Assembly (NCBI RefSeq): GCF_000382125.1
Contig: NZ_KB907546.1
Span: 248,001-312,000 of the forward strand
Reading direction: 5' to 3'
Origin: Eudoraea adriatica DSM 19308
GTDB taxonomy: Bacteria > Bacteroidota > Bacteroidia > Flavobacteriales > Flavobacteriaceae
Length of the DNA stretch: 64,000 nucleotides
The translations under genes were made by a program, and so were the position numbers. The notes under the pieces were generated by a model. It had not been told where the DNA came from. It saw only the letters and a list, made by a program, of their open reading frames with translations, and ran no database searches. Of this stretch, positions 16,955-25,068 are shown piece by piece; the first letter of the stretch is position 1; every line of letters starts with the position of its first letter.

Positions 16955-17719
16955 TTATTGAAACGACATACCTGGAAATTGAATTCTTGAGTTACTCCAT
17001 GACTTTAGATTGCCCCCCGGACAAGAAGTTGCGGTACGCCCTTCAAATCGAAGTGTCTCACTCAACGTACTGCCATACTGATCATTCACCGCAGCTGTAA
17101 CCGGGACATTAAGTGTACTGCTGATTTTCCGTAAAAAAGTTCTTCCGGTCGCACCTCTACCGGTTTGACAATGCATGAATTGAACACAACCATATTTTCC
17201 AAACAGTGGTTTTAAACGACGCATGGCAGCCATCGTCTCCGGGTTGTTTTCAAATGTAGATCGACTGGAAATGTCGCCATGTCCATCGGATACACCAGCG
17301 GCTCCTGGAGCTCCGTGTCCATGAAATCGAACTAAAAAGACATTCGAGCTTGATAAAAGCAGATCAGTCACTGCCTGTTCAATTCCGTTGCTCATTCCGC
17401 CAATGGTAATCGGAGAAGTACCAGCCACTTGTAGAAACCGACGTTCACTCGAATATAGGTCAGGATCGAAAACATCGATAAAGTCGATAATGGGTAGCGT
17501 TTCGGTATGTTTAAGCCTAGTCCAGGTGTACTTTCCGATAATACCATCAACGCCCAAACCTGAATGCGATCGCTGGAAGTCCTTAACAGCTGCCAAAGTT
17601 TTCTGTCCAAATATCCCATCAGCAGAAATAGTTGCACCAGTACGTTTTAGTAGTAGTTGCGCGACACTAACTGCAGGTAGGACATCTCCATATTTTAACA
17701 TCACAAAATTATTTGACAT
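16955..17719 (-). CDS. Peptidoglycan-binding domain fused to a caspase-like His/Cys domain
   Basis: A 254-residue protein without signal peptide. Residues about 8-70 form a PG_binding_1 domain ('GIFGQKTLAAVKDFQRSHSG' and 'VDGIIGKYTWTRL'). The C-terminal domain (about 75-254) has a strand leading to 'RFHGHGAPG' (His133/His135), then a strand leading to 'CVQFMHCQTGRG' (Cys184), and ends with a 'VPVTAAVNDQYG' segment. A His-Gly after one strand and a Cys after the next is the layout of clan CD peptidases and of DUF4347-like domains. The reading is a cell-wall-targeted cysteine enzyme, possibly a T6SS cargo. Base composition is richer in G+C than the flanks, suggesting recent transfer. Confidence 0.68.
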   Translation of the reverse strand: MSNNFVMLKYGDVLPAVSVAQLLLKRTGATISADGIFGQKTLAAVKDFQRSHSGLGVDGIIGKYTWTRLKHTETLPIIDFIDVFDPDLYSSERRFLQVAGTSPITIGGMSNGIEQAVTDLLLSSSNVFLVRFHGHGAPGAAGVSDGHGDISSRSTFENNPETMAAMRRLKPLFGKYGCVQFMHCQTGRGATGRTFLRKISSTLNVPVTAAVNDQYGSTLSETLRFEGRTATSCPGGNLKSWSNSRIQFPGMSFQ

Positions 17720-18008
17720 CTTTGGGCTCCATTAATTATTTTTTGTTTCCTTTTGTTATTGTCTATTTGTAACCAGTAACTCAATAGAATGTTTTGCTGC
17801 CTAATCTTTTGAGAAGTTTAAATATACAAAAATCCATATAAATTCTGTCAATAAATTCACAGAAACTACATCTAGCATTACAAAACAGGGTATATATAAA
17901 ATACTGATAATAAACGTATTATCCAAAGTATATACATCTACGTACTTTAACCTTGGTTCTGTCACATCTGTTCATAATAAGTATAAAAGTTTGATTTGAA
18001 TCTTGTTT

Positions 18009-18281
18009 TTATGATGCTAATGAGATAAAGGATTGGTACATTGAATTTTTAGGGTTCAACAGTTGATCTTTCTTTAACATTCTTATTATTTCTATTCCGG
18101 CAATTGTCCTTTTTACTGATTCAAATTCCTTAAATCCCATACCTTGTATTATTCGCCACTTGATCATACGATAATCTTGTTCTACCATATTATTGAGGTA
18201 TTTGCATTGTCTTATCTTGAACCGAGAATAATTTCTCCTGTTATATAGTTTTATTGCTGAACTATTGGCACCCCTCTTATC
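18009..18281 (-). pseudogene. IS6-family transposase, C-terminal remnant
   Basis: The frame encodes the last ~90 residues of an IS6/IS240-type DDE transposase. 'QCKYLNNMVEQDYRMIKWRI' contains the catalytic Glu region, and 'GFKEFESVKRTIAGIEIIRM' is the conserved tail. The N-terminal part, including the first two catalytic acidic residues, is missing. The upstream sequence switches at about 18281 to an unrelated lipoprotein remnant. The element is therefore inactive and marks past insertion or recombination in the island. Confidence 0.85.
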
Positions 18282-18490
18282 ACTATCTAATGATTCTCCG
18301 CCTTCCCATGCGTTGTAGGTCACATCTAGCTCTACTGCGTCGATATTGATAATATAGTCAGTATCTGTTGGTGTCGAGTCGGTGTAGGTGAACCAGAATC
18401 AGCTTCATCATCGCCATTTGAACGTGAGACATAGAGCGTTAGAGATACAAATAGAACAATCCCCGAAAAGAGTAATTTAAGAGTATTGAA
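18282..18490 (-). pseudogene. Decayed lipoprotein 5' end joined to the IS6 remnant
   Basis: Reading leftward, one frame gives a lipoprotein-like signal segment 'LLFSGIVLFVSLTLYVSRSN' followed by 'GDDEADSGSPTPT'. The lipobox cysteine is replaced by Arg (CGT at 18422-18424). A one-step frameshift around 18375-18385 then restores a second coherent segment, 'TDTDYIINIDAVELDV', followed by 'TYNAWEGGESLDSD', which continues without a stop into the transposase tail. No valid start remains. This is a surface lipoprotein gene cut by an IS6 element and then degraded. Confidence 0.6.
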
Positions 18491-18687
18491 TATACTCCTC
18501 TTAAAGACACTGCTTTTTTGACGATAGCTTATAATTTATGGCGTTATATTCTTTATCAAATGTTGTATCATGTGTAACTATTTTATGCAAATAGTTTTAT
18601 TTTAAGCTTAAATATTAAATATGTAGCTTTGAGATTAAGCCAATTATGGCTAGGTGATAAGGGACATTAGCACTGATTAATCTAAAA

Positions 18688-19383
18688 ATGAAAATTATGA
18701 ATGACATCCAGTTTAACAAAATATTAGATGCTGTATATGCAGAAACAGCGAATCGAAGTAAAGGTAGTTTTAAGAGGGCACTTTGGTATGGAAATGACAA
18801 TATGTTCATAGGTCAAAACAAAGGATTACGCAAAGGTATTCAGAATGCACCGAGACAAATATTTATGTCTAGTTTAGGGGCAATACCATTGCCTCCATTC
18901 ATTTCCGATATTTTTTCGAAGGCCGTGGAAATAGGTATAGATCTGGGCCAGGGAGTTTATAAAACTAAAATTAAAGAAAATTGGACAGGAGCAGCCAAAG
19001 TTTCAATAGATAACGAAATAAAAAACTCAGTCAAGGATATGAAGGCAAATGCTTTTCAGGTCATTGATCGTAATTTGGTAAAACTTAAAGACGCAAAGAA
19101 TAAGATTGATCCGGCTGTGCAAGCAATGATGAGAACACAAGCCACTTCGCAAGGTGTAGGAGGGTTTGGTAAAAATGCGGTTTCTAGCCAAGCAGAAGGG
19201 CAAAGTGCTCATAATGCACTAAGGGCTATTGCGGAGACCCAATACTATACCGTTAAACTTCTCCTTCTAACTCGTTTAACTAGAAATAATTGTGATAAGA
19301 TGGTGAAAGACTTGGAGCAATTAGAGCTTGGCTTAAAGAAGAGTCAAGATGACGTGAGTAATTACATAAAAATAAACATGTAA
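18688..19383 (+). CDS. Orphan island protein with central hydrophobic segment and helical C-terminus
   Basis: I do not recognise this 231-residue protein. It has no signal peptide. A Pro/Ile-rich hydrophobic segment ('MSSLGAIPLPPFISDIF') lies around residues 55-72. The rest is Lys/Asn/Gln-rich and mostly helical, ending in a probable coiled coil ('DLEQLELGLKKSQDDVSNYI'). ATG codons at 18688 and 18697 are both possible starts. The gene is isolated between the IS6 remnant and a 660-base gap, on the same strand as the other orphan island genes, so it may be a T6SS cargo or partner. No function is visible. Confidence 0.55.
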   Translation: MKIMNDIQFNKILDAVYAETANRSKGSFKRALWYGNDNMFIGQNKGLRKGIQNAPRQIFMSSLGAIPLPPFISDIFSKAVEIGIDLGQGVYKTKIKENWTGAAKVSIDNEIKNSVKDMKANAFQVIDRNLVKLKDAKNKIDPAVQAMMRTQATSQGVGGFGKNAVSSQAEGQSAHNALRAIAETQYYTVKLLLLTRLTRNNCDKMVKDLEQLELGLKKSQDDVSNYIKINM

Positions 19384-20042
19384 TAATTATAACTAGTTGT
19401 TAAGCAATATAGATTAGTTTCTATGAGAAATATAACCTGCAGTTCGCATTTTACATGAATTCTATTAAAGATGAGAATAATATGCTCTTAATGTTCACTT
19501 GATAATAAAAACAAGGTGTTTTCTTCAATATTCTATCTATGGCCATGTAGTTCGATACGATTCTTGCTTATTCAAAAACGAAAATTTCAAAAATAGATTG
19601 GGCTTTGTTTAAAATATATAAAATTCCAGATAAGTTCTTCTATTACGCCAGAATGGAGAACGTAGGACACTCAAGGTGTCAGATAAGCGGGTTGAAAATG
19701 AGCAAAAACCGTATGTACCATGTGGTAATGTGCTGCCAAATGGTGGTATTTGGTGGCTTAAATAAAGATGGCAAGCATCTATATGAAAATATGAGACATT
19801 AAGCCACAGAGGAATGCTGAGAGTCTCCTGTATTATTACGAAATTATAGCCTGTTTTACTTTTTTACGATTTTTTTTCTGGATAATTTTTCCTATTTTTA
19901 GTTTAATGCCGCTATTGGCAGAAGATAAGAATCGCTCATTTGATGCTACAATAGAAATACTACTATTAAAAAATGGTGTTTTTGTCGCGCAGGACTTAAC
20001 GACAAAAGCTTTAATCGATAAACATGAACCAAGGAAACCAAT
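19384..20042. other. Intergenic stretch with the shared upstream element
   Basis: About 660 bases. Positions 19865-19921 match the leader of the gene at 21766 (tacgat, then 9-10 bases, then a 42-base block at 32 of 42 identical positions). The open frame at 19605-19802 does not read as a credible protein. No terminator or RNA gene is seen. Confidence 0.5.
19865..19921 (+). promoter_or_regulatory. Shared upstream element, copy A
   Basis: A 'tacgat' motif plus an ungapped 42-base block (19880-19921) is 76% identical by eye to 21641-21682. It lies about 120 bases before the ATG at 20043. It may be a common promoter or leader, or the remains of a duplicated gene end. Confidence 0.45.
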
Positions 20043-20732
20043 ATGGCACCTATTAGAATAACTACCGATGACATTGAAAAATATACAGGCGTCAGCGGCA
20101 TTTCCACAGCAGAGTTCCTGCGAAATGCTATTGGCGTTTCCATAGCTGTGCAACGCTCATTTGCGATGTGGGGGGTTGGGACTGCATCAGTGGCGGGTGG
20201 TGAAATGGCTATTGCTGGAATCGGCACTTTGCTGCCAGGCGGCTCACAGGTAGCTGTGGTCGGTAGCGCGAAAACCACCGCCCTCGGAGCCAGGCTGATG
20301 TTTGCAACCGGGCTTCTCGCGACCGTCGGTGCCTTGGTCAATATTGGTATTTCGATGGGCTTACCCGTGGCCCAGGCAAAACAGATTGTCCGCGAACGCC
20401 AATTCAAGTCAGGCTTTGCTTATGGCTGTGTTATAGGGTTGTTTGAATATGGTAAGCCCATGTTGTCACAGTATCGCGTCAGATCACCCAATGCCGGATT
20501 CGGCCCTAGTTATATGGTCGGCATCTCTCAAAAGGCGTTCAATCGCGGACTAATCATCGGTTTTGCCGCTGCGATCAACTTTTCTGCCCAACAACGCGCA
20601 GCGTACCGAGACGCGTTAACGCAAGTCCTCATAGAGCAGAGCAAAGCCGGGGGATATGAACTCTATATGCCTAATTGGACCGACCGAATGTGGGTGGAAA
20701 ATTACACCGTACCTTTTACAAAAATGCTCTAA
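20043..20732 (+). CDS. Orphan, G+C-rich protein with glycine/alanine-rich hydrophobic segments
   Basis: A 229-residue protein without signal peptide. Residues about 40-115 are dominated by small hydrophobic residues ('WGVGTASVAGGEMAIAGIG', 'LMFATGLLATVGALVNIGI'), giving two to three possible membrane-inserting helices. The soluble C-terminal part has 'ALTQVLIEQSKAGGYELYMP'. Its coding DNA is far richer in G+C than the flanks (34 of 60 bases in 20161-20220) and uses many C/G-ending codons, so it looks acquired from another lineage. I do not recognise the family. A secreted membrane-active cargo is a possible reading. Confidence 0.6.
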   Translation: MAPIRITTDDIEKYTGVSGISTAEFLRNAIGVSIAVQRSFAMWGVGTASVAGGEMAIAGIGTLLPGGSQVAVVGSAKTTALGARLMFATGLLATVGALVNIGISMGLPVAQAKQIVRERQFKSGFAYGCVIGLFEYGKPMLSQYRVRSPNAGFGPSYMVGISQKAFNRGLIIGFAAAINFSAQQRAAYRDALTQVLIEQSKAGGYELYMPNWTDRMWVENYTVPFTKML

Positions 20733-20972
20733 GTCATTGTCGCGGATAGACAATAGAAAAGGAGCCGGTATCAAACCTTTATATGTTATTCATTTAAAAG
20801 AAATACGTAAATTGTAGGCAACAAATGGCAATGTAATTCTAATCTACCAGAGTGATGGAGTTGTATGCTCAATGCTATTTCAAATAGAGCCGTATAAAGA
20901 GATAAAAGAGGCATTATAGGAAACGAAAACATAACCATCCCATCAACATGAAAAAATAAAGGAAATCATGTC

Positions 20973-21494
20973 ATGGCAATAATAAATCAATTTGTTCTAT
21001 ATTCATATAATGGCAAACATATAAGTGATATTTGCCTTAATAAATTTGATGGAGACACCCACAATCACTGTGCGCATTTTGTTAGTCATGTACTTCAGAT
21101 AGGACACGGTAAAACTTGCCATAGAATGGTTCATAAAAGTCACCAGGTAATGGCTGGTGGAAGTATCTTGGTTAGTGACTTATTCGATATTACTCCAAAC
21201 ATCCGTGAGCTAATATCCTCCCAAAAAATAGGGCAGGGCTTAATTTATGTTAGTGCACCGGGAAGCTTTTCACAAATTGGAAGTAACTCATATAGGATTA
21301 AAACCGTGAGAAAACGCCATGTGGGGATATTCCTAAATGGTAAGGTTTGGCATTACAAGAACTCTAAAAACAAAGTTATCTCAGAACCAATTTTTGAATT
21401 TATCCGTCACTACAAAAAACAGGTCAATGCTTTATGGATAGGAGACTTACCTATTCAATCCCAACCTGTTCAATTTGGTATGTGCAACAAATAA
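20973..21494 (+). CDS. NlpC/P60-like cysteine hydrolase without signal peptide, candidate cell-wall effector
   Basis: A 173-residue protein. 'DTHNHCAHFVSHVLQIG' places Cys33 at the start of a helix, as in NlpC/P60 and CHAP-type amidases. 'RHVGIFLNGKVWHYKN' supplies His116 at the start of a strand, with His127 or Asn130 as a possible third polar residue. That is the catalytic layout of Tae-type T6SS peptidoglycan amidases, which also lack signal peptides and are of this size. The family is not named here because only the motif pattern is visible. A lone enzyme would need an immunity protein with a periplasmic signal; none is obvious next to it. The ATG at 20973 was chosen because an ATG at 20968 gives only a few codons. 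Confidence 0.65.
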   Translation: MAIINQFVLYSYNGKHISDICLNKFDGDTHNHCAHFVSHVLQIGHGKTCHRMVHKSHQVMAGGSILVSDLFDITPNIRELISSQKIGQGLIYVSAPGSFSQIGSNSYRIKTVRKRHVGIFLNGKVWHYKNSKNKVISEPIFEFIRHYKKQVNALWIGDLPIQSQPVQFGMCNK

Positions 21495-21640
21495 TATTAT
21501 TGGGTTCTAGGGTTTAAGCAGGTCGGATTGCGATTATCTAAAAAGTTGCTTTACTCTGTTTTCTACTATTCTAAAAATTAAATAATACAGTACGACGTAG
21601 TGCTTATTACTCAATTTGGTTTTATACGATTTTATATTTT

Positions 21641-21682
21641 GGATAATTCTCTCTATTTTTACTATAGTATCTCTATTGGCGG
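21641..21682 (+). promoter_or_regulatory. Shared upstream element, copy B
   Basis: This 42-base block (beginning 'ggataattctctctattttt') matches 19880-19921 at 32 of 42 positions without gaps. A 'tacgat' (21625-21630) lies 10 bases before it, as in copy A. It is about 84 bases before the ATG at 21766. Its right half ('ctattggcgg' and the following AT-run) also resembles 15350-15385, upstream of the gene at 15631. Confidence 0.45.
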
Positions 21683-21765
21683 TATTATATATATTAGTCT
21701 AATATGCATGGAACAAGATCAGCTGTTGGGAACACACATATTAACGCTTAAATAATAAATTACTT

Positions 21766-22179
21766 ATGCCACTTTTTAATTGGGAAAAAGTCGATCGAAA
21801 TAATCCCCACTACAAAACTTGCGTTAAGGCAACAACGGCAGCAGGTGCAGTTGCAGGCATGGCTACTGGGTCAGTTATTCCAGTTGCAGGTACTGCGGCA
21901 GGTTTTTTAGGTGGCGCCTTTTGGGGGTTTGTAGGGGGCTATCTTGCCTGCCCATATCTTGTCCCGGCAATTAAGAAAAAAATTGAACAAGACATACCCT
22001 TAACTAATTACGAAATAAAATCTGCTACGGAAGCTATGGGCAGCTATGCAGGATTATCTAGTGCTCCCGATGCAATCAAACTATTGGCATTAGTTAAATC
22101 CTCAAAAAAATCTGGTACGATATCATCAATGTGTTCCAATCCAAATTACATTGCAAAACAGATTCTTAAACAAGCCTAA
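21766..22179 (+). CDS. Small glycine-zipper protein
   Basis: A 137-residue protein with a strongly glycine/alanine-rich hydrophobic region at about residues 24-68 ('AAGAVAGMATGSVIPVAGTA', then 'GFLGGAFWGFVGGYLACPYL'). This is a glycine-zipper-like pair of helices able to insert into or pack in a membrane. The remainder is soluble. Similar stretches occur in bacteriocin-like and T6SS pore-forming proteins, and also in harmless membrane proteins, so function is open. It follows the NlpC/P60-like gene on the same strand after 270 bases and has shared element copy B upstream. Confidence 0.6.
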   Translation: MPLFNWEKVDRNNPHYKTCVKATTAAGAVAGMATGSVIPVAGTAAGFLGGAFWGFVGGYLACPYLVPAIKKKIEQDIPLTNYEIKSATEAMGSYAGLSSAPDAIKLLALVKSSKKSGTISSMCSNPNYIAKQILKQA

Positions 22180-22467
22180 CCAAAAAATCCAAGAGAAAAT
22201 GTCAACCGCAAGATTTGAAGTAATTGGTATGAGACTACTGCACCAGATTCTGGATATGGCGTGCTGATATGCTTCTGCCAGAATGTTGCTGAACCGGCAT
22301 AAAGTTAATTTCAGACAACAAAGCTTGATGAATCCTTCAGATTTTTTTTCAATTTTTATATTCTGATCATTGCTTCTTTCTTTAAAATAACTTTGATTAG
22401 CTTTTTGAATTCCTGTACAAATTTCACGTTCTACAGAGGCTATAACTTCTTTCGCAAACTCTGACAT
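22126..22467 (-). CDS. Doubtful reading frame, coding-like only in its first ~45 residues
   Basis: The N-terminal part, 'MSEFAKEVIASVEREICTGI' and the following charged residues, has natural codon use and looks like the start of a soluble protein. After about residue 45 the frame becomes unconvincing and its last 54 bases overlap the end of the opposite-strand gene at 21766. A frameshift near 22335 gives a short alternative continuation containing 'INFMPVQQHSGRSI'. The best reading is a broken gene whose 5' end survives. No family is recognised. Confidence 0.3.
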   Translation of the reverse strand: MSEFAKEVIASVEREICTGIQKANQSYFKERSNDQNIKIEKKSEGFIKLCCLKLTLCRFSNILAEAYQHAISRIWCSSLIPITSNLAVDIFSWIFWLGLFKNLFCNVIWIGTH

Positions 22468-22686
22468 AGCTGGGAAAGTTTTAAATTAATTAGAATTCCA
22501 CCAAATTATTCTTTATTGTTGTCTTTGAAAAGAATTTTATAGTCTTCGTAAAGATAAACTAGGCTAATCATTTCAATTTAAAATTTCTGAAAAGCGTGGT
22601 TTTATTTTAAAAAATCTATTCATTCATTAAATTCAATTAGAAATATTCAGTTTGCTTTTGGACTTTGCTTAAAAACTAATTCTATT

Positions 22687-23217
22687 ATGAAAAAATTATT
22701 ACTGGTTATTACAATTATAGCCATGGGATTTACTGCAAGTGCACAAGAAAAAGATAAATTTAGATTCGGTATGGATGCAGGTTATGCCTTCACTGATGGT
22801 GGAGATGGACTGTTCGGGTATTTGGAACCTAAATATAATTTAACAGACAATTCAAATGTTGGATTGCGAATCGGAGGTGCAGTAAGAGGGGGCAATGCTG
22901 AAAGCCTTAATATAAAGGGTATAGGCAGTTTCTTAGGAACTTATGACTATTATTTCAGTAATAATACTTCATCTTCACCATTTGTGGGAGGTGGATTGGG
23001 TGTTTATTGGTTAGGTAGTATTGATGATTTGGATTTTGATTTAGGAACTCAATTCGGAGGTATGATTAGAGGTGGTATTGAGTTAAGTAAATTCAGAATT
23101 ACTCTTGAATACAACATCATTCCTAAATCAGATTTACCAATTGGTCAGTCTATAAAAAATAGTTATTTTGGAGCAAGTCTTGGTTTTTACCTTGGTGGAG
23201 GTAAATGGAAAAAGTGA
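22687..23217 (+). CDS. Small outer-membrane beta-barrel protein
   Basis: A 176-residue protein with a standard signal peptide (cleavage after 'GFTASAQ', about residue 20). It continues with alternating amphipathic strands rich in Gly, Tyr and Phe ('FRFGMDAGYAFTDGGDGLFG', 'FVGGGLGVYWLGS') and ends with 'NSYFGASLGFYLGGGKWKK'. Length and pattern fit an 8-stranded OmpW/OmpX-like barrel of the outer membrane. It stands alone, with a terminator at 23342. Its function (porin, adhesin or stress barrel) cannot be read from sequence. Confidence 0.8.
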   Translation: MKKLLLVITIIAMGFTASAQEKDKFRFGMDAGYAFTDGGDGLFGYLEPKYNLTDNSNVGLRIGGAVRGGNAESLNIKGIGSFLGTYDYYFSNNTSSSPFVGGGLGVYWLGSIDDLDFDLGTQFGGMIRGGIELSKFRITLEYNIIPKSDLPIGQSIKNSYFGASLGFYLGGGKWKK

Positions 23218-23341
23218 TTTATAAATAACTAAAATAAATACGAGAGCATCAAGAGTACTTTTATAGTTTGCTTGACCTAAGGCAATTAATATTTGAGAAA
23301 TAAAACTATTGCCAATTACGCATTTAAAAAGTAGTAAAATT

Positions 23342-23370
23342 AGCATAAGCCTTTTGGTTTATGCTTTTTT
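23342..23370 (+). terminator. Intrinsic terminator after the barrel gene
   Basis: The hairpin 'agcataagcc' / 'ggtttatgct' with a short TTTT loop is followed by a run of Ts. It lies 125 bases after the barrel gene stop on the same strand. Confidence 0.75.
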
Positions 23371-23785
23371 ATTATCTTTTACCCTCTGGAAAGATTGTCT
23401 GCGCCATAGTTGTGCAATTTGGAGAATTGAAGTTAATAGGAAGGGAGAATATCTTTTCCGTCACTATTATTTTGAAATAAGAAAAAGACTTTTACAAATT
23501 TGCCGGCTTCCTGAAAATAATTTGCTTTCTCATCCCGATAGTTTTAATGAAAAAACATGGTTTCTCCGATCGATTATACTAATTATATATTGTTTGGTCT
23601 TTTGACCTTTGGAAAGGTTATAGAGCTGAAGTATTTCTATAGTTATATTTCTTGTGTCGAGTAAATATGAATTAATTGGATAAATTACTATTTTAAGTAA
23701 CTAAATTATTTGGTTCGGAAACAGGAAAGCGATAATATGACTTATAATTTCAATAGCATTCTTTAATTAAAATGAAAAATAACAG
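23371..23785. other. Intergenic stretch
   Basis: About 415 bases with no supported gene. An open frame covering 23309-23605 begins inside the terminator and is not convincing as a protein, although its middle has some coding-like codons, so it may be a decayed gene. Confidence 0.4.
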
Positions 23786-24478
23786 ATGTTGAGGGCTATT
23801 ATTCTTAGTTTGATCTTATTACTTGGCTATAAATTGTGTTTTAATTTTTGGATTTATGATGCCTTAAATAAGACTCTAATTTATAATGAAAATTCGATCA
23901 TTTCGAATTCAAATTTGGATGTATTGGAGATCAACAAAAAAGTCATTGAAACCATAAAGAACCATTACCTCAAGAATTATGGTCAAAGTGCTAGGATGAA
24001 AGAGATTGAAAATGACTCTGAATTAGAAATATCATTTTACAATATACCCGAGTGTGAATTCGAAACTGACTATTTATTGATGTCCATATCAATACCTAAA
24101 AAAAATAATCGAGGGGAAGATAGAAAGATGCTTAGGGGGCATCTTAATAGTGATCAAAAAGAGGATTTAATTATTACAGTATACACGCTAGGAGGAGGAT
24201 TCGGAGCTCTCTCTCGAGTAGAGAATGAATATTTTGTTTTTTTAAGGAATAAAAATAATTATGCACTGGCAACAATAATCTCCGATTCAGAGTTAGTAAA
24301 TTGCCAAAATGGTGGAAGGTTTTCGGCATTTGAAATACAAAATGGAAATATAATAGGGACTACCTATTGCTACGATGTAAACGACCCTAGCTGCTGTCCA
24401 ACTTTAGCTTTCTCAACTGAGCTGGAATTTACAAATGAAAAACTAGTAATAGTAAAACAGGATGAAATAATTAAATAG
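23786..24478 (+). CDS. Hypothetical membrane-anchored protein
   Basis: A 230-residue protein with an N-terminal hydrophobic segment ('AIILSLILLLGYKLCFNFWI') that acts as anchor or uncleaved signal. A predominantly beta-strand exported domain follows, with 'HLNSDQKEDLIITVYTLGGG', which resembles a single FG-GAP/EF-hand-like 'D.N.D...D' strand motif, and several cysteines near the C-terminus ('YCYDVNDPSCCP'). I do not recognise the family. The cysteines could form periplasmic disulfides. It is isolated, in AT-rich accessory DNA. Confidence 0.6.
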   Translation: MLRAIILSLILLLGYKLCFNFWIYDALNKTLIYNENSIISNSNLDVLEINKKVIETIKNHYLKNYGQSARMKEIENDSELEISFYNIPECEFETDYLLMSISIPKKNNRGEDRKMLRGHLNSDQKEDLIITVYTLGGGFGALSRVENEYFVFLRNKNNYALATIISDSELVNCQNGGRFSAFEIQNGNIIGTTYCYDVNDPSCCPTLAFSTELEFTNEKLVIVKQDEIIK

Positions 24479-24675
24479 AAATTATGCACACTGAATTAAG
24501 CCGATATACTAATGCTTATTTAGGAGGAGTAGATATCAGATTATCTGCTATTTATTTTAAACATGCTGCTAGTGTTTGTCCAAACGCCTTTCCATTCTTT
24601 AATATCGATTATTTGATAAGCAAAAGTATGCTTTCAGGCTAGCTTAAGACTAATTAATAGATAAAAACTAAATGA

Positions 24676-25068
24676 ATGATTGACACTTCAGAAATTTGTT
24701 TTCGTTGTAACAAGCCATTGTATTTAACTGAAAAGTTGGAAGACATTAGTTTTTATAATTGTGCCAGTTGTAAAAGAAATTACGCTAAGGAACCAGGTAA
24801 AGACTTAACCGATCGTTGGATGAGTCCATTGAGTATTGTACTTTATGATATAATTTACAACAAGGAACGAATTTCTGATGAAACCATTGAAATTGTGGCT
24901 GATAGAATTAATACTTATGAAACTAAGCAGATAGAAGCAATTATAGATGATATAAATGAAGAATTGGTTAACCCTAAACAGAAGTTAATAGCTATCCTCG
25001 ATCTTCATGGAACGGAAGAAAACGCAAGAGATTATCTAAAAAGATTAGTTAAGAGACTAAAGGTTTAG
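24676..25068 (+). CDS. Small hypothetical protein with N-terminal zinc-ribbon-like cysteines
   Basis: A 130-residue soluble protein. Two CxxC pairs near the N-terminus ('CFRCNK' and 'CASCKR') suggest a zinc ribbon. The rest is helical with a conserved-looking 'IDDINEELVNPKQKL' stretch and a basic end. Orphans of this kind are often annotated only as hypothetical. No partner gene is evident. Confidence 0.6.
   Translation: MIDTSEICFRCNKPLYLTEKLEDISFYNCASCKRNYAKEPGKDLTDRWMSPLSIVLYDIIYNKERISDETIEIVADRINTYETKQIEAIIDDINEELVNPKQKLIAILDLHGTEENARDYLKRLVKRLKV

Noticed and set aside
16498-16990. Plus-strand frames of 66 and 110 codons
   Set aside because: Amino-acid order is not protein-like, the frames cross a composition boundary, and the second overlaps the 3' end of the opposite gene.
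19605-19802. 65-codon frame in the island gap
   Set aside because: No start signal, unusual residue mix and no neighbour relation.
23309-23605. 98-codon frame after the barrel gene
   Set aside because: It begins inside the terminator hairpin and does not read as a protein; at most a decayed gene.
24484-24642. 52-codon frame between two hypothetical genes
   Set aside because: It has ATG and stop but no convincing composition, family or regulatory support; could be real but is not defensible.
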